Assembly: GCA_028583415.1 (NCBI GenBank)
Contig: CM053265.1
Location: 24,870,830 to 24,934,829 of the forward strand
Source of the DNA: Protea cynaroides
Lineage: Eukaryota; Streptophyta; Magnoliopsida; Proteales; Proteaceae
Direction: 5' to 3'
DNA: 64,000 nucleotides
The notes beneath the pieces are model-generated. The model had not been told where the DNA came from, did no database searches, and saw nothing but the letters and a program-made list of their open reading frames with translations. Shown one piece after another: positions 1-10,911 of this stretch (positions are counted from its first letter, which is position 1; every line of letters begins with the position of its first letter). The position numbers and the translations under genes were made by a program.

Positions 1-106
1 ACCTAGCCTTGTGGTTCCTTCATACGATTGGTCCACTCGAGCAGGCTATGATGGGAAGACCTGGCACGACAAGGTTAAACCGGGTTAGTAGAGTGCAGTT
101 CTTACA
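1..106 (-). repeat. Terminal fragment of a minus-strand chromovirus LTR
   Basis: The first 106 bases match the right end of the solo LTR at 6407-8803 in order: a segment ending in CTTCATACGATTGGTC, then GATGGGAAGA, then a terminus ending in TTCTTACA. On the minus strand this is the LTR 5' end (TGTAAGA...). The rest lies left of the window, so I cannot tell a solo LTR from one end of a full element. Nothing resembling a polypurine tract follows it, which mildly favours a solo LTR. Confidence 0.7.
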
Positions 107-960
107 CTTTTGCAAATGCTGAAAAGAAGGAAATTTTTTTTTTCTACTTTAAATAACAACAAAACTAGAGATCGAAAGGCTCGCACCTTATGATCTCTTT
201 CACTCACTCCGGTGGAGTCGCTACCAAAATGAGGTCTAGGACCTATAAGTTATCTCTCACTTTGAGATACATGTAGAGAGCCTACCCAGGGTCGAGTTCT
301 GATTGGTGGTCAGGTCATAATCAACCAAAGATGTGTACAAAACCTACTTAGAAAATTTTCTTTTTTTCCCCCAAATATAACATCCACAAAATAAAACCAT
401 ACCATAGCGAAAGGCTATAACATAAACAAATGATATAACTAGTGGCTGAATATATGCTTTACAAAATACATAAGATCATTCATTACAAAGTAGTGGGCAA
501 CACACAATATAAAGCTTTCCCACCAACAAGGAATATACATGAAAATGTGAAAAGTAACAAAATAATCTAAGGTGCCAAGGGGTATTATCCTCCCACTTAG
601 ACTTTTATTTGCTATCATCTCCTTCCTTTCTTTCACTATCATAATCTGTAAACAAGTTCAACAACATGAGTGTGCCAAAGCTCAGTGAATTGAAATCTAT
701 CCTGGCAAGAATACATATAAGCATTCATAATAATATAAAACTATCATACTTTAGGATTCATAACTTGCTTATAGTAGCTATTTATTTCTCTTTTTGAGTT
801 TTCATGATATATCCTAAGGTCTTCATTCCCTTACTTAATCCTATCTTTCATGTTGTTGTTCATCTTTCCTTCTTATGCTTTTCATCATATCATTTCTTTC
901 TTTGCATAACTTGTTAAGTATTGGGCTTATCGGTTTAATCTAGGTGTCTTACCTAAGTAC
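107..960. other. Unassigned AT-rich stretch; last 60 bases are a minisatellite monomer
   Basis: I see no gene here. Bases 905-960 are one monomer of the repeat at 10,912-12,530 (core TTTAATCTAGGTGTCTTACC), so the LINE starting at 961 appears to have landed in that repeat array. The remainder has short open frames on both strands without recognisable motifs. Confidence 0.6.
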
Positions 961-988
961 TTTTTTTTTTGCTAAGGATCCGAAAGAG

Positions 989-3900
989 TTATATTAAGAA
1001 TGAAAAGAAATTACAAAGAGCCTTAATAGGATGTTCAACCCCCACCTTCGGCATTGCCATCAGTAGGGGCCATCCCTGGTAAAACATTAATGAAAACAAT
1101 ATTGAGGCATATGATGCATCCCATACTACCTCCCTAAATACAAAGTCTGGATAGTAATTCCAAGTGTAAGACAGTCTATCATGAAATGCCTTCCTAACGA
1201 GCTTGTCTGCCACTGTATTTGTTTCCCTGAAACAATGCGTATAACGGATCATTGCAGATGATAAATCATTTGCCAAGTGATCCAATCTTGCTGAAAATAC
1301 CGAGGAAGCTCCATAAAAAGTAAAGCATCAACTACAGAGGATGAGTCAAACTCCAACCATATTCGATGATAACCTAACTGAAGGGCAGTTTTGAGGCCAA
1401 TCAGTACTGCTTTCAACTAAGCGAAGTAGTTGGTAGATATGCCCAAATAGTCTACAAAAGCAAAAAGAACTTGTCCCCGCTCGGAATGAATAACTCCTCA
1501 GCACCAGCCACTCCTGGGTTTCCCATACTAGAGCCATCTGTATTTAATTTACACCATGTAGTCATAGGTAGCTGCTAAAATAGTTCTATCACAACAACAT
1601 GTTTCACTGGTCCTCTCACAAGGGAGAGAACCCGTGACACCCTCAGATCATTTGGAGTCTTTACAACACAAGGTCGGCGAACAGAAAGATATTTGCATCC
1701 ATTTTTATCATCACCCAAATAGAAGCAGTAACGACCTTAACATTTCTGTGTATAGCATTGTTACGCGTTTTCCATATGTTATGAGCAACTATAAACAACA
1801 TGCCATTCCAAATCATATGGTTAGAATCAGATTTAGCTCTGTGCAACCACCAATATAAGAGATCACCATAGGAATTAAAAGATGGAATTAAAATTCCGAA
1901 GCAGCATCCAGCTTCATGCCAAACCTTCCTTGCAATATCACATTCACAAAACAGATGATCAAAAGATTCTTCAGCATTGTGACACAGAGCACAATGTGAA
2001 GCCAATATAAGTCCCTTCTGTCTAATGCAATCATCAGTTGGAAGCTTAAATAAACACCATCTCCAAGCAGCCTAGGAAAGACTAGGGGTCATGCAACTAT
2101 TCCAAACCACTGGTGCCCATGGAGGTTTTAAGTTATGTTTTTGAAGCATCTGGGAAGCCAACTTTACAGAAAAATTTTCATTTAATTCTCCTGTTCAAAC
2201 CATACAATCTTTAGATATGCAAGACAATGGTACAGTTCAAGCAAGATCGAACCAGTGATTAAGAGGGGCTGACGATACAGCAGGCAAAAACCATCTCCCA
2301 TTTTTAATGAAATGATCCAAAAAGCAATTCTGAAACTAAAAAAGCTCTTGACCCAAGCCAAACTTCCCTTTTAAGGTGAAATCACCTGACCATAGATCAA
2401 TCCATACATTGATCAGTTTACCATCACCTATAATCCATTGTGTGTGCTTGGACGTTTAGTCCCAAACTTTCTTAATGCTTCTCCAAATCGGAGAACAACA
2501 TTGAGGGGTACGAATGAAACCATAACTTGAGAAATAATGACCCTGCATAAACTTGGCATACAATGAGTCATCAGATTTGATTTTCCAAGACATTTAGCAG
2601 AGCATAGCTTCATTAACATGGTTCAGACGATGTAGTCCCAAACCTCCTTCCTTTTTTGGACTGCACATGGTATCCCATTTAACAACACTCTTTTTTTTAT
2701 TTGGATCACTTGTCCAGATGAAAATTTTCATCCACTCTTCTGCTGTTTTTATAAGCCCACAAGGCCACCTGTACATGCAGAAGGAATGGATAAAAGCACT
2801 GCTCAATACAGTTAACCAACTCAACTTTACCTGCATAAGATAGCAATCTCCTCTTCCAAGCTGAAAATTTCTTTTTAAAGTGGTCCTTAATTGGATGAAA
2901 GAATTCCTTTCTAATACAGCCTTTAAAAAGTGTAACACCAAGGTAAGTAGTGGGGAATGTACCTTGTGAGAAATTAAGACAATCAGACATTTTCAGTTTT
3001 TTGTTGTGGATAACACATCAGAAAAGAAAATCTTACTCTTAAAAGGGTTAACACACTGTCCTCCATACTCATGCTAATGAGATAATGTGCTTCTAAGCAT
3101 TCTGCATGAGCTTAGCTTGGTTTTAATGAAGATGATAATATCATCAGCAAAAAGGAGGTGAGTTGGAGCTATCACTCTTTTACCTTTGAAAACTAGATCC
3201 ATCATACCATTGGGAACCATAGCAGACAAGCCTCTGCATAGAACTTCCTCAGCAATAATGAATAGCAATGGGGACAAAGGGTCTCCTTGACATAACCCTC
3301 TTTCTAGTGCGAAAAAACCCCACAGGACCTTCATCGACCATAACAGACAATCTGGATGATTGTAAAAGATTACTGACTCTGCTAACAAAAATATTGGAGA
3401 AACCAAATTTGGAGAGGACATCAAAAAGAAAACTCCATTCAAAAGTATCAAATGCGTTCCGGATATCTAATTTCAAGGCAGTATTTCCTTTCTTGATTTT
3501 TCTATGCATCAAGGAAACCAACTTGGAAGCTAGACCAACATTTTCATGAATAATATGACCTTTAACAAAAGCTCCTTGCTCTGGTGATATTATCTTGCTC
3601 ATAAACAGTCTAATATTGAGGTAAGAATTTTAGAGATTATTTTATAAATAAAATTCCCCACATAGATTGGTTTGAAATCAGACAGAGAAATAGCAACAAT
3701 CTTTTTGGGAATTAGAGAGATGAAATTGCAATTAACACCCTTCATAAGACGTCCATATGTAAAAAATGAACGACCAGCAGAATAGACATCTTTGCAACAA
3801 TGTCCCAACAAAAGCAATAAAATTTACCTGGGTATCCATCTGGACTTCGAGAACTATCTTGGTCCATACTGAAAACTACTGATTTAATCTCTGCATCAGA

Positions 3901-5202
3901 AGGAACTTTATCTAAAGCGGCATTATCATCCGAAGAGACTAAAGAGGGGATCACATTAAGACAGTCCAAGTGAGTAGAGCTTCCAGCACTTTATGGAAAT
4001 CTTCATAGAAGCTGACAACATAATCTGCAATATCCTCTTGAGATTAAAGGATTACCCCATCCTCTTTCTGTAGTTCTTGAATCATATTTCTATTCTTTCG
4101 TGCTTTGGCAGTAGCATGAAAAAATTTGGTATTGTGGTCCCCATGATGAAGCCATTTTAGTCTTCCTTTTTCAGCCCATATTTTCTCATGCAAAACAAAA
4201 GTCTCATCATATCGCTGAATGGCTTCCTTTTCGTGAGTGCGCAATTCTGAATTATAGCCTACCACTTTAATTGTTTCCTAGATATCCTCTAGGAGAACAT
4301 TTGAAAGAATTATCTGTTTCTCAATATTCGGAAAAGTATTCTTGGACCACAATTTCAGCCTAGCCTTAAGATTTTTTAACTTTGTGATAACTATAGAGAA
4401 TGGATTCCCATAGACAGGAGCACCACATACTTCCTTAACAACATTAATAAATGATTCGTTATCCATCTAGAACCGTTGGACACGAAAAGGAATGTTCATA
4501 GGCTTCTAAAAAACTGAACAACCAACTACAATAGGGGCATGATCTGAATCAAAATGAGGTAAGACCTTCTAAAATGTTTGCTCATAAATGTTATACCAAG
4601 AAACATTACCAAAACTGCGGTCTAAGACTACAGAAACTCTCTCTACCACTCTATTGTTAGTCCACGTATATTTAGGAATAGTGGAAGGTTTTCAATCATC
4701 TCAGTAGAGTCTAGAAAAGATTGAAACTCGACAGAAGAAGTCACTGAAAATTGGCCAGACCCTGTTGTGTAAACCGATAGCAATTAAAGTCACCTGGCAG
4801 AAGCCAAGGAGCCATCTGAATATTCATTAAAATCAAATCAGCCCAAAGAGCTCGTCATTGAACCCTTCTATAATTGGCATGAACAAAAGATATAAAATGC
4901 TACACCCCTTCAATAATCGACTCAATTGAAATATGTTGATTAGAGCTGGAAATTACTACCGGCATTTGGACACATCCCTTCCACAAAATCCATATATTGG
5001 GAACCTGACCAGGTTTATCATTATGGATTAGATCAGTCTCATATCCTAACCGATCTAGAAGTAATTTTGGAAACTTCAATGGGTCCACCATAGGCTCACC
5101 AATGCCAATAAGATCAGGACAATGCTCTCGCATCAATCTTTTTAGAGTTCATCTCGATTTTGGGTTCGAGACACCCCGGATATTTCAAAAAACTACTTTC
5201 AT
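989..5202 (-). pseudogene. LINE ORF2: endonuclease / reverse transcriptase / zf-RVT / RNase H, broken
   Basis: This is the LINE polyprotein that nicks the target and copies LINE RNA into the genome. It starts at ATG 5202 with MKVVF, a stop where Trp is expected, then NIRGV, the usual start of plant L1 ORF2. The endonuclease continues with PDLIGIGEPM near 5,110, a GDFN motif near 4,790 and HFDSDHAPI near 4,540. The reverse transcriptase spans about 3,970-2,600, with EQGAFVKG, LDIRNAFDT, GDPLSPLLF and catalytic FADD at about 3,150. A zf-RVT domain (CALCHNAEESFDHLFCEC) lies at about 1,990-1,930. An RNase H tail near 1,550-1,170 ends with NTVADKLVRKA. Frames change repeatedly, so no full protein can be made. 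Confidence 0.85.
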
Positions 5203-5383
5203 TTTTGAACTTTGTTTCTTAAGGTCTCTAAACGAGACTTTCGAGCCACCTTAGCATTAGATGTCTCTACTTGCCTTTTTCCCCTTTCTACAGTTCTACC
5301 TAGATAACATTTACCTACAGAAGTGAAGTCTCCGCCTTGTAGAAAACTATCATCAACTACTGCTTCATCGTCAAAATGTATCT

Positions 5384-6406
5384 CTACTCGGCCTGAGAAC
5401 TTGTAAGAATAGAGCCATTGGCTGAACCAGGGCTACTATGGATTACCACATCACTTTCCACAATAGTTGTAGGCATATTTTGTTTAGATTCCATAGAAAC
5501 TATGGCTCTAGAGCAATCAACAAAAGGATCAATAGGAGCAGCAGTAGTCTGCTCCACTGTAGGAGCAGAGTGGACAATAGGAACTGCAGGTGCAATAGAA
5601 ACCGACTCCACTATAGGAACAGAAGTAGAAGGAGAAACTGGCTCCACTGTAGGAGCAATAGGAACAACAGGTGCAATAGAGACCGGCTCCACTCTAGGAG
5701 CAATAGGAATAGCAGGAACACTAGTCACCACAGGTTCCATGGTTCTGACAAGAGAGGCCGTTGGATGCTCAACAACTGGTAATCTAAATTCCCCCTCTTC
5801 TAAATCATAACCATCATCCACATCGGCCCATCTGCCCATCTGCCAATATCATGCTTGGTAGCAGTTCTGGATTCTGAGAGAACATCATTCATCTACATGT
5901 GAGGATCAGATCTCAACACATGGCCAGAACTATGGATACCTACCTCATCGGTTACAGGCTCATTTAGATTGCAGTCCTTAGTTAGGTGACCAAAAGATTC
6001 ACAACAACCACATCTGACAGGAGGTTCTTCGTATTCAATAACTTACTTAAAGAAACATTGAGCACCATTTCGATAGCATGCTACCATAATCTCGGAAGGC
6101 TTTGGACTTCCAATCTCCATTTCTACAGAAAACCTTGCATATCTTCCAATAGTTTTGTTTCTAGTGTTCCTATCCATATGCATGGGCTTACCCAATGCCT
6201 TTATAATGAAGAAAATTATGTCTTCATTCCAAGATTCCAGAGGTAATTAGGTAGCCAAACCCACTAAAGGTATCGAGCTAGCTTTACTTTATCAATATCA
6301 AAAACAGGCTCCCATCTTTGGAGCTTGAGAGGCTGCCCATTAATACGAGTTATCCGTCTGTTCCAAACTGACAACAGGGAGCCATGATAGAAAAATCTAA
6401 ATACAT
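5384..6406 (-). pseudogene. LINE ORF1, 3' part: DUF4283 second half, CCHC knuckle, Pro/Val-rich tail
   Basis: This is the nucleic-acid-binding ORF1 of the LINE. Leftward from 6,400 the minus strand reads the second half of a DUF4283-like domain (LKLQRWEPVFDIDKVKLA, then stops). Near 6,010-5,960 is a zinc knuckle of form CX2CX4HX4C (CGCCESFGHLTKDC). The last part, 5839-5384, is low-complexity, with repeated Ala/Pro/Val/Ile blocks such as VPIAPTVEPVS. ORF2 starts about 180 bases downstream. The N-terminal half lies beyond the solo LTR at 6407-8803. Confidence 0.8.
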
Positions 6407-7797
6407 TGTTACACCCCAATTTTGGACTAATCAGTGGTGTAATGAACCGTCATGAGAACCAACAGTTCAAACCAGGATCTCGTATAGGCTATGCCAACCA
6501 TGTTAAACCAAAACACATTCCACAATAATAATCAGAGTAAATAAATAAATAGTGAAAGTCTTATTAATAATGAACTGAGAGTCTACAGTGATACTTAAAT
6601 ATTTAACAAGTTATCTTCAAGTAACCAAACCATAATTAATACTGATTACAAGTATCACAATAAGAAAGTTAACCACTAAGCGTAAACATAGTTGAAACAC
6701 TAGCTTGATGAGCCATATTCGTCCTCTACAGCTTGCACATCCATAGCCGTTGCATGTCCACACGTTGGCGTATTCATATAATCTTCAACCGTAACACCTG
6801 CAACATCAGAAATTAAAAAGAATTACGCGCGCAAGGGTCAACTCTCCAACTTGAGCTCAGTGAGTAAACAAAACAATACAACAAACATACGCATGCATTC
6901 AATTCATATATTTGGTCTGGTTTATAAGTTTGCAATGTACTATAGAAAGGTTTGGTGGCTGACGTACCTCTATACACGAGTGTGTGAATCTGCCCAATGG
7001 ATCAAACACCATTGCCGATCCATATGCACCCACCATGGAATAGAGATAGAGCTAAAGTGTCTGGATCAAACACTGCCAACACTTTCCCTGACAACCTACC
7101 CATACCAACATATAAGCCCCTACTGGCGAGGGCTTGCAAACTAGGCTCGCAACTAACCAATCCTAATGCCAAACAGTGTATCCAAGGTCTCACCTCAGCA
7201 TCCCTCAATACATCCATAGAGATAGAGTTAAGGCCCCCCAGCAGAGTCAGAGATCACACGGTCCGAGACCACCTCCCCTGATGTCCTACGACGTAATAGT
7301 TCTGCTAAGGTAATGACGATACGACGATGTTAGTGGACAAGACTTGAGTAAAATAGAGCTAGAGTCTGGTGACGAAGTCAAAGACCACCATGCCACGTTC
7401 TCCCCCTGATGCTCCACTCGCATTCAACACACCAACCACACACATATAATCACATGCCTATTTCTAGCATCATCATCATCATCATGTTATAAATAAATAG
7501 AATTAAATATGCATGAATAGTAATAGCAGGAATATTGGATGACATGTGAGATGCACATTACAAGCATACAAGCATAGAATCAATCATGGCATTGTACTCA
7601 ATAAAATAAACAGTTTATTATTATCCAATTAGTTTAGGTCTTGTTCCCTCACTTTTAATCGATGTTTGTTCCTCTCCCAAGATTTGGAAATCACTTTGAA
7701 TCTATTAGGAACCTAAACAATTAATGTCTTTAAGTTAGGGTTCAAGTTTACCAAGTTACAGTAGTCAAAAACCTTGTTTGGTCTCAAAATATGCTTG

Positions 7798-7976
7798 TTG
7801 TTATCGTGTGGTCGAACCTTGTGGTCGCAATATATAAGACCACATACTGTGTGGTCGAACCCTGTGGTAGCATTTTATGCGACCACACCTTTCCTGGAAA
7901 CTTCCCGAATAGCTGTGGTCGACCCTCTGGTCACCCTGTGGTCGACCACAGGCTGCGACCACATGATGTTTGGTCA
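7798..7976. repeat. GTGTGGTCG word array, transcribed side of the LTR
   Basis: Words of the form GTGGTCGAACC, TGTGGTCGACCA and GCGACCACA occur about ten times in 180 bases, in both orientations, with irregular spacing. The position corresponds to the second word array (downstream of the promoter) in the LTRs of elements A and B, but the word itself is different. Confidence 0.8.
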
Positions 7977-8481
7977 ATTTTTCATCTCAATCCGAATTCT
8001 TCTTGAGTCGATTCCTCGGCTCATCACTTAGGTTCATCCTATGGTTATCCTATGGCCATTATGTACAGTTTCCCATTATCAATTATTCCTAACCTATTTT
8101 CTCATGGTTTTTCTTAGAAATTCCATAACTGAAATCATTACATTAGATTTAATACATCAATCTTGAAAAGAACCTATTCTATCTGATCTACCCCATAGAT
8201 TCTAGTCTATACCTTAAGCTTGTTATAGAGAGATAGAATTTTTCTTTACAAAACCTTCCTCTCCAAGCTTCTTCTCCAAAGCTCCTTCTCCCCCTTCTTT
8301 TCCTTTCTCTTTTTTTCTTAGGTTTAGGGTTTCAATTTGAGTTCTAAAAGAGTGAGAGAGGCTAAGGAATGTCCCTTATATAGAGGAAAACCTCCATATA
8401 GAGTCCCACTTTAATTAGGAAAGAGTCCCCCCCCCCCCCCCCAAATTAGGAAAGTTTCCTAAACACAGAGTCTGTTCAGTA

Positions 8482-8658
8482 TTGTGTGGTTGCAGATGGG
8501 GTCGTAGAATCCGTCGACACACGTCCAAAATATGCGACTACATGTCGTGTGGTCTCATGTATGGTCTACCACACCCCTCAAAACTACTACCACACGACAA
8601 AAAATTTTTAGTTTTTAATTTTTTGACTAGTTGCTTCCACACGATCTTAAACAGTCAA
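8482..8658. repeat. GTGTGGTCG word array, upstream side of the LTR promoter
   Basis: A second, looser array holds GTGTGGTTGCAG, GGGGTCGTAG, GTCGTGTGGTCTC, TACCACACCCC and CCACACGACA. It lies on the U3 side of the minus-strand TATA box. A poly-C run of about 15 bases sits just left of it at about 8,428-8,442. Confidence 0.7.
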
Positions 8659-9295
8659 CTACACCAACTAAATTTGACTCATTGCTTACCTTATCTTGTG
8701 GTTTCTTCATACAATTGGTTCACTTGAGCTGATTATGATGGGAAGATCGGTCACTACACGAGAATGTAAGGTTACACTGGGTTCGTGGCGTGCGGGTCTT
8801 ACATACATAATAGCCTTTTCCAAGGTAAGTCATTTCAAATTTATTGATGTTACCCCACTATTCAGTTTGGATGTAAGAGATGTCTTTAGAAGGAGGCCTT
8901 TAATAAAGATTCGACCAATAATGGCTAATTTATTTTTTTTAAGCTGCTTATCATAAGCTGCTTGTGGAATCACCACACGTGTTAAACCACCTTCCACAAC
9001 TGGCTCCGGGAGATTATTTAAATTAGGGAAACCAGACAAAGCTTCAGCAAAAGTTTTTTTTTTCGTATTAGTTTGCACAGTTGGCTGAGCATTATTGGGA
9101 AGAGGAGGAACCATGGGGGTATTGCTCACCCGCTATCCAGATCTGACTGAACACCCTTTCCTTTCTCTTTAGCAAGCCATCGACTATGTTATTAGGGAAT
9201 AGTCCCACATTACTAATGAGATTGGAATCCTATGGTCTTATATATGGAGAGTCCCTCCACATACTAGTTCGAACTTTTGAGTTGGAAACTTGACA

Positions 9296-9307
9296 TGGTA
9301 TCAGAGC
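9296..9307 (+). promoter_or_regulatory. TRIM primer-binding site (initiator-Met tRNA)
   Basis: TGGTATCAGAGC directly follows the left LTR and matches the standard plant site for the 3' end of initiator-Met tRNA. Confidence 0.85.
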
Positions 9308-9357
9308 TCCAGGTTCCCTCTCATAATAACCCTAAAAAAAAAAAAAAAAAAAAAAGA

Positions 9358-9615
9358 AGAGGCCAAGTCACCGAAAGAGGGACTCCAGTTGCACAGAATA
9401 GGGACTATGGTCATCCAAAGAGGGACGATCATCCAAAAGAGGGACTATATGTCACCCAAAGAGGGATCAGTCACCCAAAGAGGGACGATCACCCAAAAAG
9501 AGGGACTATATGTCACCCAAAGAAGGATCAGTCACCCAAAGAGGGACGATCACCCAAAAGAAGGACTATATGTCACCCAAAGAGGGATCAGTCACCCAAA
9601 GAGGGACCAATCACC
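9358..9615 (+). repeat. Tandem repeat inside the TRIM
   Basis: Short units ending in CACCCAAAGAGGGA are repeated about twelve times. They form a composite unit of roughly 60 bases with three variants of the joining word (GACGATCA, GACTATATGT, GATCAGT). A run of about 21 A lies just upstream near 9,335-9,355. The second TRIM has the same repeat in fewer copies. Confidence 0.85.
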
Positions 9616-10219
9616 TGAAAAGTGTCATGTATTTCCATATATACTACCACATATACACCACCTAACGGTGGGGTTACATGTGAGGGGGAGTATTAGGGAA
9701 TAGTCCCACATTTCTAATGAGATTGGAATCCTGTGGTCTTATATATGGAGAGTCTCTCCACATACTAGTTCGAACATTTGAGTTGAAAACTTGACATATG
9801 TTTCTTGGGAGGACGTTTCATACCAATTCCCCCATTATTCTCCATAGTTTTTGTCCTATCTGCATTAGCTAGTAAATCCCAAGAATAGAGTTTCCAATTC
9901 TGTCTGCACCAGTTTCCTTAGAAGGAAGACCAAGGAATCTACCAAGATATACTCAAGATCTTTCTATATTCTGCATTTCCCTGGCATCACCAGGTCCAAC
10001 CTTCACCAACTCTGGCACTGGAACAGTGGAAGGAATCACCCTAAGATCGCCGTCATTATTTACTCCTACATGCAATAATGAATAACCAGGCTATGTAGAA
10101 ACAACACCTGGAGCAAGACCTGCATTAGATAAACTGGATCTGTCGACGGATGGCAAAACCAAAGGTGTCCTACCATTCATCGAAGTTATAAAAGGTACTC
10201 AGGATACTATCGGATTCAA

Positions 10220-10435
10220 ATCGTCTCCTCCCTCAGATTTGGGAGGAGGGGCGGCGACCCCACTGGATGGTCGCCACGTGGAGATCGGATGAATCCGACC
10301 CCTTCGTTCGAGCCGAGACTCCCTTGTCAGCTCGGCCTATCGGTTCAAACGGAGGGGTCGGATTCATCCGACCTCCATGTGGCGACCATCCAGTGGAGTC
10401 GCCGCCCCTCCTCCGAATCTTAGGGAGGAGACGAT
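10220..10435. repeat. 216-bp foldback (inverted repeat) within LINE ORF1
   Basis: The left arm from 10220 (ATCGTCTCCTCCCTCAGAT) and the right arm ending at 10435 (its near-complement AGGGAGGAGACGAT) pair along almost their whole length, leaving a loop of roughly 13 bases near 10,328. The arms carry GGCGGCGACC, ATGGTCGCCA and GGATGAATCCGACCCC, with a few mismatches and a small indel. It is GC-rich compared with its surroundings. No clear duplication flanks it, so it could be a MITE-like insertion or an inverted duplication of LINE sequence. Confidence 0.8.
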
Positions 10436-10911
10436 GTGGATCCCCCTAGATGCCAGCTGTGGTGGTATCGATACCCTAGATGTTGGCAATACTGGCTGAG
10501 ATATCCTAGTTATAGGCAAAACTGACTCAGAAACTCTGTCAGATCTTAAAACCTCTGATCCCTGTTGATGAACAACACCAAAAAACTCACAATTTCTTGC
10601 AGTAAAAATCAGATTAGAATCTGTGATACCTACTAACACACCAGACGTTGGAGTAGGTAATCGTGAGTCAAGTCCAGATAACCCAACAAAAATTCTAGAG
10701 TTTAAATCAACAACCTGAGGGACTCCATCTGCTCCCTCAATCACAGATTGATCAAAACTAGGATTCACAAGTGGATCTGAGTTTGGATGTGAATCCTAGT
10801 TTGGATTCAACGAACTTCCTGATCCCAAAGAACTATCGAATTAGGATTGACAAGTAATCCTGCACCTCTTCCATAACCTTTATCACCCAAATTACATAGC
10901 CTTCTTATCAT

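Larger units (their letters stand above)
6407..8803 (-). mobile_element. Solo LTR of the antisense-ORF chromovirus family (minus)
   Basis: It begins TGTTACACCCCAA and ends GGGTCTTACA, the reverse of the TGTAAGACCC...GGGGTGTGATA termini of the LTRs at 41029, 49903 and 59219. Perfect 5-bp duplications TACAT flank it (6402-6406 and 8804-8808). It is 2397 bp. No internal region is present, so it is an LTR-LTR recombination product. A minus-strand TATA-like CTATATAAGG lies near 8,380. Two arrays of GTGGTCG-type words lie either side of it, and a cluster of ATC trinucleotides sits near 7,470. Confidence 0.9.
9190..9796 (+). mobile_element. TRIM (miniature LTR retrotransposon), complete, in LINE ORF1
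   Basis: This 607-bp element has 106-bp LTRs at 9190-9295 and 9691-9796. They start TATTAGGGAATAGTCCCAC and end AACTTGACA. The flanking duplications are TATGT (9185-9189 and 9797-9801). The primer-binding site TGGTATCAGAGC (9296-9307) abuts the left LTR, and a purine tract TGAGGGGGAG (9681-9690) abuts the right one. It has no coding capacity; the open frames through it only translate its internal tandem repeats. It must have moved using another element's enzymes. A relative lies at 38111-38656 on the minus strand. Confidence 0.93.
8804..10768 (-). pseudogene. LINE ORF1, 5' part: N-terminal region and DUF4283 first half
   Basis: This is the upstream portion of ORF1, separated from the rest by the solo LTR. 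The piece at 9129-8809 contains KTFAEALSG and IPQAAYDKQL, then a region ending in YLGKGYY just before the LTR; the domain resumes with VFRFF on the other side. That places the LTR inside DUF4283. Farther upstream (10768-9802) is a Ser/Pro-rich N-terminal stretch with several stops, itself interrupted by the TRIM and overlapped by the foldback. The true start is uncertain. Confidence 0.65.
961..10880 (-). mobile_element. L1-type plant LINE, decayed, interrupted by three insertions
   Basis: A non-LTR retrotransposon reads right to left. ORF1 (DUF4283-like region plus CCHC knuckle) is followed by ORF2 (endonuclease, reverse transcriptase, zf-RVT, RNase H) and ends at a short T run (961-970) that is the poly-A tail on the minus strand. 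ORF1 is split by a solo LTR (6407-8803), a TRIM (9190-9796) and a foldback (10220-10435). The right (5') boundary is approximate, set where LINE-like coding ends and the minisatellite resumes near 10,900. I could not find a clear target-site duplication. Many stops and frameshifts show it is inactive. Confidence 0.85.

Noticed and set aside
5418..5810. Plus-strand Gly/Thr-rich open frame of 130 residues
   Set aside because: It is the complement of the low-complexity tail of LINE ORF1 and has no independent support.
9358..9615. Regularly spaced repeats resembling a CRISPR array
   Set aside because: Units are contiguous or separated by two or three recurring words, not unique spacers, and lie inside an LTR mini-element of a plant genome.
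9277..9703. Open frames reading KRGTICHPKRDQ-type repeats
   Set aside because: They only translate the tandem repeat of a non-coding TRIM; the same applies at 38241-38557.
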